A stretch of DNA of 64,000 nucleotides, from positions 1-64,000 of the forward strand of contig NZ_JABKKJ010000011.1 in the NCBI RefSeq assembly GCF_013166515.1. Direction: 5' to 3'. A model generated the notes under the pieces. That model did not search any database. It saw only the letters and a list, made by a program, of their open reading frames with translations, and was not told the DNA's origin. The translations under genes were made by a program, and so were the position numbers. The DNA comes from Xylanibacter caecicola (GTDB lineage: Bacteria > Bacteroidota > Bacteroidia > Bacteroidales > Bacteroidaceae). Of the stretch, positions 32,679 through 42,736 are shown one piece after another (position 1 is the stretch's first letter; each line of letters starts with the position of its first letter).

Positions 32679-33848
32679 TTAATAGTTGAATTCTCCAAAT
32701 TCTGATTTGATTGTAAGCGAACGTGCGCCTTCCGTTACGTGTCCTATGATTTGGGCATCGATGTTGAAACTCTTGCTTATTGATATAATCTTGTCTGCAA
32801 TGTCTTTGCTGACGTATATTTCCATTCGGTGCCCCATGTTGAATACCTGATACATCTCTTTCCAGTCGGTTTTGCTCTCTTCCTGGATTATCTTAAACAA
32901 CGGCGGGACAGGGAACATGTTGTCTTTTATTACGCGACAGTTCTCGCCGACAAAATGTAACACTTTTGTCTGTGCGCCTCCCGTACAATGTACCATGCCG
33001 TGTATTTCCGGTCTGAACTCATCCAGCATCTTCTTTATTACAGGAGCAAATGTACGTGTCGGTGACAAAACAAGTTTTCCGGCGTCAATGTCCAGATCTT
33101 CAATGCTTTCCGTAAGTGTCTTTTTCCCGCTGTATACCAGTTCTTCAGGTACGGCATGGTCAAAGCTTTCCGGATATTTCTTGGCAAGATATTTGGAGAA
33201 TACATCATGGCGGGCACTTGTCAAACCGTTGCTACCCATACCACCGTTGTATTGTTTCTCGTATGTAGCCTGTCCTGTGGACGACAATCCCACTATCACA
33301 TCTCCCGGTCTTATATTGGCATTGTCTATCACATCGCTGCGTTTCATACGGCATGTCACCGTAGAGTCTACGATTATTGTACGTACAAGGTCGCCTACAT
33401 CTGCTGTTTCGCCTCCTGTAGGATATATGCCTATTCCCATTTCACGCATTTCTGACAGCAACTCGTCTGTTCCGTTTATAATGGCTGTGATAACTTCGCC
33501 CGGAATTAACATCTTGTTTCGTCCTATTGTACTTGACACAAGAATATTGTCAACAGCTCCAACACATAGAAGGTCGTCGGTGTTCATTACAATCGCATCC
33601 TGAGCGATGCCTTTCCATATATCCAGATTCCCCGTTTCTTTCCAGTACATGTATGCAAGACTTGACTTTGTTCCGGCTCCGTCGGCATGCATTATGTTGC
33701 AGTATTCGGGATCTCCACCCAATATATCCGGTATGATTTTGCAGAAAGCCTGTGGAAAAATACCTTTGTCTATATTTTTGATTGCATTGTGTACGTCTTC
33801 TTTTGCTGCAGAGACGCCACGTAACATATAACGATTTGATGAATCCAT
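32679..33848 (-). CDS. purM: Phosphoribosylformylglycinamidine cyclo-ligase (AIR synthase) PurM
   Basis: This 389-residue AIR synthase makes aminoimidazole ribotide in purine synthesis. Visible blocks are HADGAGTKSSLAYMYW (about 54-69), the Mg/ATP block MNTDDLLCVGAVDN (about 88-101), YPTGGETADVGDLV (about 141-154) and the C-terminal NMGHRMEIYV. It is about 40 residues longer than E. coli PurM, as is usual for Bacteroidetes. Its gene precedes prfA by 6 nt. It works in the same pathway as purC, three genes upstream. Confidence 0.93.
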   Translation of the reverse strand: MDSSNRYMLRGVSAAKEDVHNAIKNIDKGIFPQAFCKIIPDILGGDPEYCNIMHADGAGTKSSLAYMYWKETGNLDIWKGIAQDAIVMNTDDLLCVGAVDNILVSSTIGRNKMLIPGEVITAIINGTDELLSEMREMGIGIYPTGGETADVGDLVRTIIVDSTVTCRMKRSDVIDNANIRPGDVIVGLSSTGQATYEKQYNGGMGSNGLTSARHDVFSKYLAKKYPESFDHAVPEELVYSGKKTLTESIEDLDIDAGKLVLSPTRTFAPVIKKMLDEFRPEIHGMVHCTGGAQTKVLHFVGENCRVIKDNMFPVPPLFKIIQEESKTDWKEMYQVFNMGHRMEIYVSKDIADKIISISKSFNIDAQIIGHVTEGARSLTIKSEFGEFNY

Positions 33849-33888
33849 GTTTATGTGAGTTTTATTTTATCCGTATTATGTAGGTCTT

Positions 33889-34635
33889 TTATTCCTGCCC
33901 GTTCCAAAAATCCCAACTGGCAAATGCCTGAAGCAATAGCATTTCCAATCCGTTCTTAACTGTGGCACCTTGTTTCTCTCCCTTTTGCATGAACAGTGTT
34001 TGATCCGGATTATAGATAAGGTCGTATAGAATGTTTTTCTCATTCATTGCCTCATACGGAAGTTGCGGACATTCGTCTATGTGCGGGAACATTCCACATG
34101 GCGTGCAGTTTATTATGACATTATACTCGCTTATGACATCCGGTGTTATTTTGTTATATTGTATTGTGCCGGGACGTTCATACCGACTTACGAATACTGT
34201 CTCAAGTCCGAGTGAACGCAGACCGTAGTCTACGGCTTTCGATGCACCTCCCGTACCAAGTATCAGAGCCTTCTTATGGTAATCTTTTAACAGCGGTTCC
34301 ATGCTTTTTGTAAACCCTATGACGTCACTGTTATAACCTTTCAGCAGTGTTTCGTTTCCGTTTTGTTCAACACGTATCACGTTTACTGCACCTATTGCTC
34401 TTGCTTCCGGACTTACAGAATCCAAATAACTTATTACTTTCTGCTTGTAAGGAATAGTCACATTCAGCCCTTTTAATTCAGGATTTGATGCAATTATTTC
34501 CGGCAATGTTTCAATAGCCGGAATCTCAAAGTTTATATATTGGGCATCTATCTTTTCGCTGTTGAATTTCTCATTGAAGAAACTCCTGGAAAAAGAGTGT
34601 TCAAGAGGAAATCCGATAAGTCCGTATTTATCCAT
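33889..34635 (-). CDS. aroE: Shikimate dehydrogenase AroE
   Basis: This protein of about 248 residues reduces 3-dehydroshikimate to shikimate with NADPH. Visible motifs are FPLEHSFSRSFFNEKF (substrate-binding Ser pair, about 9-24), NVTIPYKQKV (catalytic Lys, about 58-67), GYNSDVIGF (catalytic Asp, about 101-109) and the nucleotide loop LGTGGASKA (about 125-133). The start at 34635 (MDKYGLIGFP) matches family N-termini and lies 7 nt after the menG stop. Shikimate leads to chorismate, the input of the men operon at 58-64 kb. Confidence 0.93.
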   Translation of the reverse strand: MDKYGLIGFPLEHSFSRSFFNEKFNSEKIDAQYINFEIPAIETLPEIIASNPELKGLNVTIPYKQKVISYLDSVSPEARAIGAVNVIRVEQNGNETLLKGYNSDVIGFTKSMEPLLKDYHKKALILGTGGASKAVDYGLRSLGLETVFVSRYERPGTIQYNKITPDVISEYNVIINCTPCGMFPHIDECPQLPYEAMNEKNILYDLIYNPDQTLFMQKGEKQGATVKNGLEMLLLQAFASWDFWNGQE

Positions 34636-34642
34636 GATTTTA

Positions 34643-35377
34643 TCATTTAGTTGCAATATAACATGTACATATTCCGCAAGTCAGACGTTTGAATCTTACA
34701 TGCGAAAATCCTGCTTTTTCCAATATACCTACCATTCTTTCGCCTTGTGGAAATGCCTCAATCGTTTCCGTGAGATATTTGTATGCGGATGTATCTTTAG
34801 AGACCAGCTTTCCATATATGGGTAATATTGTGTGAGAGTAAACCTTGAAAAGTTGTTTCATCGGGAACTTTAAAGGTTGGCTCAGCTCGACAATGCTGAG
34901 ACATCCGCCTTTTTTCAGAACCCTGCACATTTCCTTCAGACCGTTGTCAAGATCCTGAAAGTTCCTTATACCGAATGCTACAGTTATGGCATCGAAACTG
35001 TTTCCGGCAAACGACATACGCATGCAGTCTTCTTTTTTGAAGGATATAATATTGTCAAGTCCGGCTTCTTCAACCTTTTTCCTTCCGATATTCATCATCC
35101 CCTCCGATATGTCCACTCCCGTTATACGTTCCGGATGCAACATGCGTGCAGCCAATATGGCAAAGTCTCCTGTGCCTGTAGCTATATCCAATATTGATTT
35201 TGGACCGAATGCCTTCAGCTGTTTTATTGCATAATTTCTCCACCCTTTGTCTATCCCCCATGACAGACGATGGTTCAGCATATCGTATGAATGGGCAATG
35301 GAGTCAAACATCTTTTCAACCTGCTTGCCCTTTTCCTGCCCGTTTCCGTATGGTGTGATGCTTTCTTGTCTGTACAT
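34643..35377 (-). CDS. menG: Demethylmenaquinone methyltransferase MenG/UbiE
   Basis: This 244-residue SAM-dependent methyltransferase catalyses the last step of menaquinone synthesis. Visible blocks are [18 protein letters not shown] (about 24-41), the SAM motif [17 protein letters not shown] (about 61-77), [13 protein letters not shown] (about 89-101) and the UbiE signature region [11 protein letters not shown] (about 130-140). It is located 23 kb from the other men genes, next to aroE. The UbiE family also methylates ubiquinone precursors, but the men operon makes menaquinone the substrate here. Confidence 0.93.
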   Translation of the reverse strand: MYRQESITPYGNGQEKGKQVEKMFDSIAHSYDMLNHRLSWGIDKGWRNYAIKQLKAFGPKSILDIATGTGDFAILAARMLHPERITGVDISEGMMNIGRKKVEEAGLDNIISFKKEDCMRMSFAGNSFDAITVAFGIRNFQDLDNGLKEMCRVLKKGGCLSIVELSQPLKFPMKQLFKVYSHTILPIYGKLVSKDTSAYKYLTETIEAFPQGERMVGILEKAGFSHVRFKRLTCGICTCYIATK

Positions 35378-35448
35378 TCCTGATGCCGTTATATATTATA
35401 TATAATAAGGTGTGGCGTTATGCGGAGTGAAGACCATCGCTTTTCCGG

Positions 35449-36396
35449 TTATCTGTTTTTCAGATATTCATCCACATTCTTTTCTATACGTGCCGCAATG
35501 TCGTCCGTTGTGCTTGCCTTGTCGAACTTTTCTCCTGTTATGTGCTCGTATAGCTCTATATATCTTTCGCTTACGCTTTCCGCATATTCATCGGTTATTT
35601 CGGGCATCTGCTGTCCCGGCTCGTTCATGAAGTTGTGTTCGATGAGCCATTGACGTACAAACTCCTTTGACAATTGTCGCTGCGGTTCGCCGTTTCTCAG
35701 CTTTTCTTCATAATTGTCCGCATAGAAATAACGGCTGCTGTCAGGTGTATGAATCTCGTCAATCAGATATACCTTGCCGTCACGCTTGCCGAATTCGTAC
35801 TTTGTATCAACCAGTATAAGTCCTTGCTTTGCAGCAATTTCCTGTCCTCTGTTGAATATTTTGCGCGTATAGTCCTCCATTATTTCATAATCCTCTTTGC
35901 TTACGATTCCCTGTGCAATGATTTCCTCCTTTGAGATGTTCATGTCGTGACCTTCATCCGCCTTTGTTGTCGGTGTAATGATAGGTTCCGGGAAACGCTC
36001 GTTTTCCTTCATTCCTTCAGGAAGCTTCACTCCGCAAATCTCGCGGCATCCTTTCTGATACTCACGCCATGCCGAACCAGTAAGTATAGAGCGTATTATC
36101 ATCTCTACCCTGAAGCCTTCGCATTTCAGACCGACGGTTACCATGGAGTCGGGGGTTGCCAGTTTCCAGTTAGGACATATGTCGCTTACGCTGTCTAGAA
36201 ACTTTGCGGCTATCTGATTAAGCACTTGTCCCTTGAAAGGTATGCCTTTGGGCAGAATTACGTCAAATGCGGATATTCTGTCTGTTGCCACCATTACGAT
36301 AAGATCGTCGTCAATGTTGTATACATCACGCACTTTACCATGATAAACACTCTTTTGTCCATTAAAATGGAAGTCAGTCTTTGTTAATGCTTTCAT
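35449..36396 (-). CDS. purC: SAICAR synthetase PurC
   Basis: This 315-residue enzyme joins CAIR and aspartate with ATP in purine synthesis. Recognised blocks are [25 protein letters not shown] (split across about 19-43), [14 protein letters not shown] (about 49-62), [15 protein letters not shown] (about 108-122) and [10 protein letters not shown] (about 196-205). The length suits the longer fungal/Bacteroidetes type rather than the 237-residue E. coli enzyme. It starts 5 nt after the phoH stop, so the two are co-transcribed. A 71-nt gap precedes menG. Confidence 0.95.
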   Translation of the reverse strand: MKALTKTDFHFNGQKSVYHGKVRDVYNIDDDLIVMVATDRISAFDVILPKGIPFKGQVLNQIAAKFLDSVSDICPNWKLATPDSMVTVGLKCEGFRVEMIIRSILTGSAWREYQKGCREICGVKLPEGMKENERFPEPIITPTTKADEGHDMNISKEEIIAQGIVSKEDYEIMEDYTRKIFNRGQEIAAKQGLILVDTKYEFGKRDGKVYLIDEIHTPDSSRYFYADNYEEKLRNGEPQRQLSKEFVRQWLIEHNFMNEPGQQMPEITDEYAESVSERYIELYEHITGEKFDKASTTDDIAARIEKNVDEYLKNR

Positions 36397-36401
36397 TGTT
36401 G

Positions 36402-37355
36402 TTATGTTGTTTGTTTTTCTTTCTTGTCTGCTTTGTCAAATGCCTTTACTATATTTGTAACAAGCTTGTGCCGCACAATATCCTTTGCGTTCATTGCCAC
36501 AAAAGATATGCCTTCAACTCCTTTCAGTACTCTCAGCGCCTCTCTCAATCCACTTTCCGTTCCGCGGGGCAGGTCTACCTGGGTCAGATCTCCTGTTATA
36601 ATCATTTTCGTATTCCATCCCATACGTGTCAGGAACATGCGTATCTGTGCGGAAGTGGTGTTCTGTGCCTCGTCAAGTATTACAACGGCATCGCTTAGAG
36701 TTCTGCCTCTCATGAATGCAAGTGGGGCTATCTGTATGATATGCTTTTCCATCATATCCTGTAGCTTAACCGCCGGTATCATATCTTCCAACGCATCATA
36801 TAGCGGTTGCAGGTACGGGTCAATCTTTTCCTTCATATCTCCGGGCAGGAAACCGAGCTTCTCTCCGGCTTCCACTGCCGGACGGCTCAGTATAATCTTC
36901 TTTGCCTGTTTCTCTTTCAGAGCCTTTACTGCCAGTGCAATGCTGAGATATGTCTTGCCGGTGCCTGCCGGACCGGTTGCAAATATCATGTCTGTCTTGT
37001 CATATGCATCGACAAGTTCCTGCTGATTGGCGCTCCGGCTTTTTATAGGTTTGCCCGATATGTTGTATACGATTACTCCTTTGACAGAATCTTCTTTTGT
37101 TTTCCGTCCTTTAGCGATGTCCAGTATATTTTCTTCGTTGATAGAGTTGTACATAAGCACATGCCTGCGCATGTTTTCCACCGTTTCCTCAAACACAGCC
37201 ATTTGCTCCTCGTCGCCCAACACACGTATTACATTATCCCTTGCAACAATTCTAAGTTTCGGGAAAAGGGCTTTCAGCATCTGGAGGTGGGTGTTGTTTA
37301 TCCCGTAAAACAATACGGGATCTATATCTTCAAGTACTATATGCTTTTCTATCAA
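36402..37355 (-). CDS. phoH: PhoH-like ATPase
   Basis: This 317-residue cytoplasmic P-loop ATPase has an N-terminal KH-like RNA-binding part (about 1-115) ahead of the PhoH domain. Walker A is [12 protein letters not shown] (about 132-143), and Walker B is [12 protein letters not shown] (about 230-241). The DLTQVDLP block near 263 is characteristic. Bacterial PhoH2-like proteins are linked to RNA metabolism and ribosome maturation with YbeY. The exact role here is inferred. It is the first gene of the long minus-strand run (phoH, purC, and on). Confidence 0.9.
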   Translation of the reverse strand: MIEKHIVLEDIDPVLFYGINNTHLQMLKALFPKLRIVARDNVIRVLGDEEQMAVFEETVENMRRHVLMYNSINEENILDIAKGRKTKEDSVKGVIVYNISGKPIKSRSANQQELVDAYDKTDMIFATGPAGTGKTYLSIALAVKALKEKQAKKIILSRPAVEAGEKLGFLPGDMKEKIDPYLQPLYDALEDMIPAVKLQDMMEKHIIQIAPLAFMRGRTLSDAVVILDEAQNTTSAQIRMFLTRMGWNTKMIITGDLTQVDLPRGTESGLREALRVLKGVEGISFVAMNAKDIVRHKLVTNIVKAFDKADKKEKQTT

Positions 37356-37397
37356 CGCCTTTATCCTTTAAATAATTTCGTGCAAAATTACAAAAAG

Positions 37398-37430
37398 CTT
37401 TCGATATTACGCTACTTTTGTCTATCTTTG
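37398..37430 (+). promoter_or_regulatory. Predicted promoter of the DUF5715 gene
   Basis: TATCTTTG (37423-37430) matches TAnnTTTG, with a partial -33 match (TTTCG, 37399-37403). A second overlapping TACTTTTG lies at 37413-37420. The ATG follows 24 nt later. The divergent phoH gene has its own TAATTTTG on the other strand at 37383-37390. Confidence 0.5.
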
Positions 37431-37453
37431 TGCATCAAAACGATTTTTTTTGA

Positions 37454-38242
37454 ATGAAAGTTACTAAAAACAGATATCTGGCAGGATTTGGTTTGATTGT
37501 TATGATCCTGGCTTTGGTGCGTTGTGTGTTTCCGTCTGTGGCAGAGGAAAAGAATGTTATGTCAATGTCTGCGGCTTGTGACAGTAATAAAGTGAAGGCT
37601 GAAAAAGAGCCGGAAATTGTATCTTTGCCTGCTCCCATTTCGCGTTTTTTCGATAAAGAAGGTAATGTCGTCAAGCATCGCATCATGAGTGTTCCGAGAT
37701 ATTCCGATGCTTTTCCCGACAGCAACAGCGTGCAGCTTGAGTGTGCCAACAGGCATGGAGTGTCGCCCGTTGACAACCGTGCCGATGCCGAACACCGTAA
37801 AAGCGAACTTGTCTACATCGCTTCCAATCCGTTTTATCATGTAGATCCTCTCAAGCAGAGCATTCCTTATCTTGTTCCGAGGGCTGCCGTGCTGCTCAAT
37901 GACATAGGCAGGGCATATTTCGACAGTCTGCAGATTAAGGGCGTTCCGCTGCATAAAGTGATAGTTACAAGCGTGTTGAGAACCCGTGAGGACATCAAGA
38001 AACTGCGTAATCATAACGGTAATGCCACCGAAAACTCATGTCATCTTTATGGCACGACGTTCGATATATGTTACAACCGTTATATCACTGTACAGGAACC
38101 GGGTGGTCCGGAAAGGCGTGCGGTGCGCAACGACACTCTTAAGTGGATACTTAGTGAAGTGCTGCGCGATATGAGGCAGCAAAAACGTTGCTATGTAAAG
38201 TATGAGGTCAAGCAGGGCTGTTTCCATATAACGGTGAGATGA
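37454..38242 (+). CDS. DUF5715 protein, M15-peptidase-like (D-Ala-D-Ala carboxypeptidase fold)
   Basis: This 262-residue protein has one N-terminal membrane anchor or signal (about 8-30). A variable linker precedes the DUF5715 domain (about 110-262). Within it, TSVLRTREDIKKLRNHNGN (172-190) and SCHLYGTTFDI (195-205) resemble the SxHxxGxAxD zinc motif of M15 peptidases. A final GCFHIT block holds H258. Candidate zinc ligands are H197, D204 and H258. The usual ExxH catalytic glutamate is not in place, though E251 is nearby. It may trim or bind peptidoglycan stem peptides in the periplasm. It is transcribed alone, between divergent phoH and convergent tamB. Confidence 0.7.
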   Translation: MKVTKNRYLAGFGLIVMILALVRCVFPSVAEEKNVMSMSAACDSNKVKAEKEPEIVSLPAPISRFFDKEGNVVKHRIMSVPRYSDAFPDSNSVQLECANRHGVSPVDNRADAEHRKSELVYIASNPFYHVDPLKQSIPYLVPRAAVLLNDIGRAYFDSLQIKGVPLHKVIVTSVLRTREDIKKLRNHNGNATENSCHLYGTTFDICYNRYITVQEPGGPERRAVRNDTLKWILSEVLRDMRQQKRCYVKYEVKQGCFHITVR

Positions 38243-38276
38243 CATCGTTATACGGGCGTCAATGAAGCAGCATGCC

Positions 38277-41200
38277 TTATTTCTTCCTTATTTTAAACAG
38301 TTCTTTCCAAGACCCGAAGTCTTTTTTCATTATTATACCTATGCCCTGCGTGTTGAGCGATGACTTGGTAAAATAACGGTCGTTGGTCTGATTGTATACT
38401 TTAATTGCAAGGTTTCCGTTTGGATATAACAGATAACGTATGTCAAAGTCACCGATAAATGATGTGGTGGCATTGGCATTGTCGCGGTATCCGAACTGTC
38501 CGTTGATGACAAGACGGTTGTTCAGCAACCGTCCGGTCAGCAGTCCTTCATACTCGGCGTTGTTAAATCCTTCGTTCCCTGTGCTTATGTTTGCCCCGAA
38601 GTTCCAGTTGCCGGTGTTGACGAAGCTGCTTAGCAGACTGTTTATCTGTTGGCTTATGGTGCCGCTCAGGAGGCTTTGCATTGCCAGACTCGTCTGACTT
38701 GGCTGCGTGTCGTCCTCGCCTGCGTTGTTTGTGTTTTGCGTATAGAAGCGTCCGATGCCCAACAGATATATCACCTGCTGGTTCATTTCCTCTTCGCTGT
38801 TTATCAGTGAGCGCACCATTTGCTTGGCATCGCTGTTTACGGTTGGCAGGTCTATGTCAAAGTCCACATGCGGTGTCTCCGGTGTACCGCCTATGTTCAT
38901 TATACAGTCCACGCGTATGTTGTTTCCCGAAAAACTCTTTCCTATCTGCAAGTCAGACAACGACACACCGTTAATGGTGTATACCGCCTTCAGATTCAGT
39001 GCGGCATGATACGGATCACCGCCGAAGACGATGCTGCTTCCCGGCTGGAATATAAAGTCTTTCTTGATGATATTCTGCATTGTCAGCTTGTATATGCCAT
39101 GGTTTATGTTATAGTTGCCGAACATGTTGAATGCCCCCTTGTTGTAATATGCGGCATGTATGCTGCCGGAACCGTTCAGTGCGATGTGGTCTCCGCTTGC
39201 CTGGTCCATCAGAACTCTCAGTGTGAAATCCTCTGTTGTGTTGAAAAGGAAATTTATGTACATGTCCGATGCGTATTCCATTTCCTCTTTTTCCGTTTCA
39301 TGTATGTCATTATGTTGTCTTGCCTTCACGGTGTCGGTTTCGTTTGTGGCAGACCTGTCGTTCCATGTTATGAAACTGCGGTTGGTTATTGCATCGGGGC
39401 TTGCCGCGTTGTATTCTATGAACGATCCCTTTTCGGGCGTTAAGTTCACGTCCATTACTGTTTTTCCGTATCCACCCTTTATCCTGCAACTGCCCGTACC
39501 GAACACGGTGCCGTAGAATGTACTGTTGTTATATGTCCTGAAGTCATAGCACAACAGATTTCTTGCATCTATGTCCAGGTCGTATGTAAGCCTTGTAAGG
39601 TTCTTGTGCCTCAGTTTTCCTGTAACGACACCTATGTTTCCGTTGCGATCTCTTATCGTGTCTGCATTGAAAACGATATTGTCCGGTATCAGCCTTATAG
39701 TGTCGTTTTCAAGCCTATATGTCGTGTTCAGCGGTGTTATGTCCACCTTTCCGTCGGCAACAAGCGTTCCGGTAAGGTTTATCGCGCTCAGGTCTCCGTA
39801 CAGTCTGACACTGCCGTTGGCATGTGCAGACACGTTGTCCATGAAGCTTCCGCAGAAACTTTCAAGAAACTCTATGTTTGTGTTGTGCGCTGCAATGCCA
39901 AGGTCTATATAGTTTCTTTCCGGCGATACATATCCCTTGATGACAGTATATGCGCTCTCCGTCTCGGTCGCCTTTGCGTCTATGTCAATCTGTTTGTCTG
40001 TCTTGTTCCATGTTACACCGGCCTGCAATGTTCCCATTCTTCCGTCCTGAAAATGGAATTTGTCTACCGTAAGTTGTGCCTCGGCGTCAGGATTTCCGAA
40101 TGCCGACCTTACACAGGCACGTCCGGAGGCAAGTCCGCTGAACTCTACGGAGTGGAAATTCACAAGATCAAGTATATAGCTCACGTCCACTTCCTTTATG
40201 TCAAGCATCACGGAGTCCGTCTCATTTTCCGTTGCAAGTCCGTTTATCCTTATGTGCTGGTTATTATGTTCTATAGCAAGATTGTCAAAGATGATGTTGT
40301 TCTTGCTGTATACCACATCCGACGGCAGTACGTTCCATGCCGTGTCATTGACCATTATGTGCGACGGGCGCACGTGTATGTGTGCCGCCGGTATGCCGTT
40401 TTCCGTCTTGAAAAATTCTGTCTCGGCATTTATCACACCCGTTATAGGGCGTTTTTGGTTCAGCTGTATGCCTGCCGTCGTGCTCAGTTTGTTGTTTGCC
40501 GCCGCGGCAAAGACGTTAATCGCCATACTTTTGCCGTCGTCCATGATTTTCTTTATTCTTGCGTTTGCCGACAGGGTGTCGCCGGATGTGCATACGTCAA
40601 GACTGAAGTCTTTGAACATCTTGTCGTCATATAAGAAGCGTGTGGCGCTGCCTTTGATGTTGATACTCTTTCCGTTGTCATCCATCTCGGCGCGGATACT
40701 TGCCGGCGACTGTATGTCCAACGGCACCCCGAACACTGCATCGAGCAACTTGGTGTCGGTTATGTCTGCTCTCAAAGTAAAGTTGTTTCCCGTCGTACCC
40801 TTTATTTGCGGCAGGGCAGGTAGTGTAGGCAGCTTGGCGCCTATGATGTTTGTCAGACTCTGTGCAAGTTCCTTATATTTTATCTTTCCTTCTATGTCTA
40901 TGCTTCCGAAGTCGCTTCGTATATGCATGGCACGCTCTTCTGCCGTGATGTCAAGCCTTTCCATGCTGTATACACCGTCGTTTGCCGTCATGAGGAAGTT
41001 GCATAGTGCGAGTTTTCCCGTGATGTCGTCTATGTTTGTGCCGTATGTCTGTGCCGATATGTCTGCGCTGAAGCGTGCATTGTTCCATCTTTCCGTAATG
41101 TTGAGTGCCGCGGGAGACAGGTTTTTTATGACTGCTGTTATGTCCGTAGGATGTTTCCGGTCTTTAAGGTCTATGCTTCCCTGTATGTCAACGGTTCCGT

Positions 41201-42665
41201 TGGCATCGTTCATAGCAATCTTCCCTTCCACCTTGCCCCTGTCGTATTTGCCGTCAAGGGTTATGTTGCCGTAGCGGTATCTGTTGTAGTCAAGTGCCGA
41301 TATGGTGCCTGTCGCCCCGACAGTCTCTATGCCGTTGCCTGTCGTTCCGTTTATTGCCATGTCGGCAGACAGCTTTCCGAAATTGCCGTCGTCTAATATC
41401 CGCCCAAGGTCTATATTCTCGGCTGCTGCCTTGACATTGAAACCATTGCCGTCCATGCCTGCATCGAACCTTGCGTTTCCGGCATCCGTGCCCACTGTCC
41501 CTGTTGCCGACAACTGCTTTCCTTCGCCCTTTACAATGCCTTTAAAGCTTATTCTGCCGAGTTTTTCCGCAATGTCTGCGATGCCGTTTCCCTGCTTTCC
41601 GTTTCCGACTATGGTCTTTATTGTTGCACCGTCTGTCTTCATGTCGGTTATGTCTGCACGGAAGGCTCCCTTTCCCTTTTTGTCGTAATTTATAAAGCCC
41701 GATGCCGACAATGCCATATTGCCGTCTTGAGAGTGCATACCCAGACGGGAAACATTCAGCTGTCTGCTGTTTCCGGAGAACGATGCATGGATGTATATCT
41801 TCTGTATAAATGCTTTGGTCTGTGGAATAAAACAAGTTAAATCACAAGGAGTTATGAAAGAACGTTCAATACTTCCTGAAAATCTTGCGGAAGTGATGTC
41901 AGGGCTGCCTCCTATGCTTTTGTATGCAGCTCCGACTGAGTCTATGGCGATACTGCTTTGCGGCAGTCTGATGTTCAGAGCCTTGATGTATGCGTGCTGT
42001 TTGTCGGCGTATGCGCCGAAAGATACATTCCTCACGTCAAGTCCGGATGCTTCTTTGAACGACAGTTTCTTTAACGTGATGTTTATGTTGTCGTCTGTTA
42101 TCACAGGCAATATCACATGTGCACTGATGTCTTTTACATCTATATGTGCCGGATTGAACCTATGCGGTGTCTTCGCAATGTCGTATCTGTCGTATTTTAT
42201 GGCGGCATGCCGTATGACAAGCGAGTTTATACGCAGGTTCAATGCTTTCTTCTGACCGTTGTCTTTGGAACTTAACGAGTCTATGACAAACTGATAATTG
42301 GCTGCCGTCACAGAGTCTTTTTTGTAGAAGATGCCTTTAAGACCGAACAATTGTGCCGATGAAACCGATATTCTTCCGCGTGTAAGCGGATAATAGTCGA
42401 TGTTTGCCGACAGGCGGCTTGCACGCATCATCACCTTGTCTGCCTTGTCGTATATCGTCACATCGTCTATTATCAGACGGTTGAGGAACCCCAAATCGAC
42501 CCTTCCAACCGTTACTTTGGTGCCTAAAGCATGCTGCAGGGCAGAGGCAACCTCCGTCCCGATAAAGTTTTGTATGCACGGTATATGTAACAACACCATT
42601 AACAGGCTATAGGTAACGAACAATGTCCATACCGCACCTGTAACAATGCGCTTGATAGTCTTCAA
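38277..42665 (-). CDS. tamB: TamB/AsmA-like translocation and assembly module protein (DUF490)
   Basis: This inner-membrane-anchored protein of about 1460 residues spans the periplasm. An N-terminal helix (about 9-30) is followed by a long run of beta-rich AsmA/TamB repeats (about 60-1050) and a C-terminal DUF490 domain (about 1060-1440; SGNNIRVDCIMNIGGTPETP, LINSEEEMNQQVIYLLGIG). The family forms a hydrophobic groove thought to move phospholipids to the outer membrane and to support assembly of outer-membrane proteins. The start is placed at a TTG at 42665 (KTIKRIVTG follows), because the ATG at 42719 lies upstream of a strong -7 box and could not be transcribed from it. Confidence 0.85.
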   Translation of the reverse strand: MKTIKRIVTGAVWTLFVTYSLLMVLLHIPCIQNFIGTEVASALQHALGTKVTVGRVDLGFLNRLIIDDVTIYDKADKVMMRASRLSANIDYYPLTRGRISVSSAQLFGLKGIFYKKDSVTAANYQFVIDSLSSKDNGQKKALNLRINSLVIRHAAIKYDRYDIAKTPHRFNPAHIDVKDISAHVILPVITDDNINITLKKLSFKEASGLDVRNVSFGAYADKQHAYIKALNIRLPQSSIAIDSVGAAYKSIGGSPDITSARFSGSIERSFITPCDLTCFIPQTKAFIQKIYIHASFSGNSRQLNVSRLGMHSQDGNMALSASGFINYDKKGKGAFRADITDMKTDGATIKTIVGNGKQGNGIADIAEKLGRISFKGIVKGEGKQLSATGTVGTDAGNARFDAGMDGNGFNVKAAAENIDLGRILDDGNFGKLSADMAINGTTGNGIETVGATGTISALDYNRYRYGNITLDGKYDRGKVEGKIAMNDANGTVDIQGSIDLKDRKHPTDITAVIKNLSPAALNITERWNNARFSADISAQTYGTNIDDITGKLALCNFLMTANDGVYSMERLDITAEERAMHIRSDFGSIDIEGKIKYKELAQSLTNIIGAKLPTLPALPQIKGTTGNNFTLRADITDTKLLDAVFGVPLDIQSPASIRAEMDDNGKSINIKGSATRFLYDDKMFKDFSLDVCTSGDTLSANARIKKIMDDGKSMAINVFAAAANNKLSTTAGIQLNQKRPITGVINAETEFFKTENGIPAAHIHVRPSHIMVNDTAWNVLPSDVVYSKNNIIFDNLAIEHNNQHIRINGLATENETDSVMLDIKEVDVSYILDLVNFHSVEFSGLASGRACVRSAFGNPDAEAQLTVDKFHFQDGRMGTLQAGVTWNKTDKQIDIDAKATETESAYTVIKGYVSPERNYIDLGIAAHNTNIEFLESFCGSFMDNVSAHANGSVRLYGDLSAINLTGTLVADGKVDITPLNTTYRLENDTIRLIPDNIVFNADTIRDRNGNIGVVTGKLRHKNLTRLTYDLDIDARNLLCYDFRTYNNSTFYGTVFGTGSCRIKGGYGKTVMDVNLTPEKGSFIEYNAASPDAITNRSFITWNDRSATNETDTVKARQHNDIHETEKEEMEYASDMYINFLFNTTEDFTLRVLMDQASGDHIALNGSGSIHAAYYNKGAFNMFGNYNINHGIYKLTMQNIIKKDFIFQPGSSIVFGGDPYHAALNLKAVYTINGVSLSDLQIGKSFSGNNIRVDCIMNIGGTPETPHVDFDIDLPTVNSDAKQMVRSLINSEEEMNQQVIYLLGIGRFYTQNTNNAGEDDTQPSQTSLAMQSLLSGTISQQINSLLSSFVNTGNWNFGANISTGNEGFNNAEYEGLLTGRLLNNRLVINGQFGYRDNANATTSFIGDFDIRYLLYPNGNLAIKVYNQTNDRYFTKSSLNTQGIGIIMKKDFGSWKELFKIRKK

Positions 42666-42705
42666 TGTATAAAACTGTAAAAATAAGTGTTTTCTGTTTC
42701 TTTTA

Positions 42706-42736
42706 CAAAGGTACAACATTTTTTTTTCTTACCAAA
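42706..42736 (-). promoter_or_regulatory. Predicted tamB promoter
   Basis: On the minus strand TTTG (42733-42736) and TACCTTTG (42706-42713) are separated by exactly 19 nt, an ideal Bacteroidetes promoter. Transcription would begin near 42,702, downstream of the ATG at 42719 but upstream of the TTG at 42665. Confidence 0.7.
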
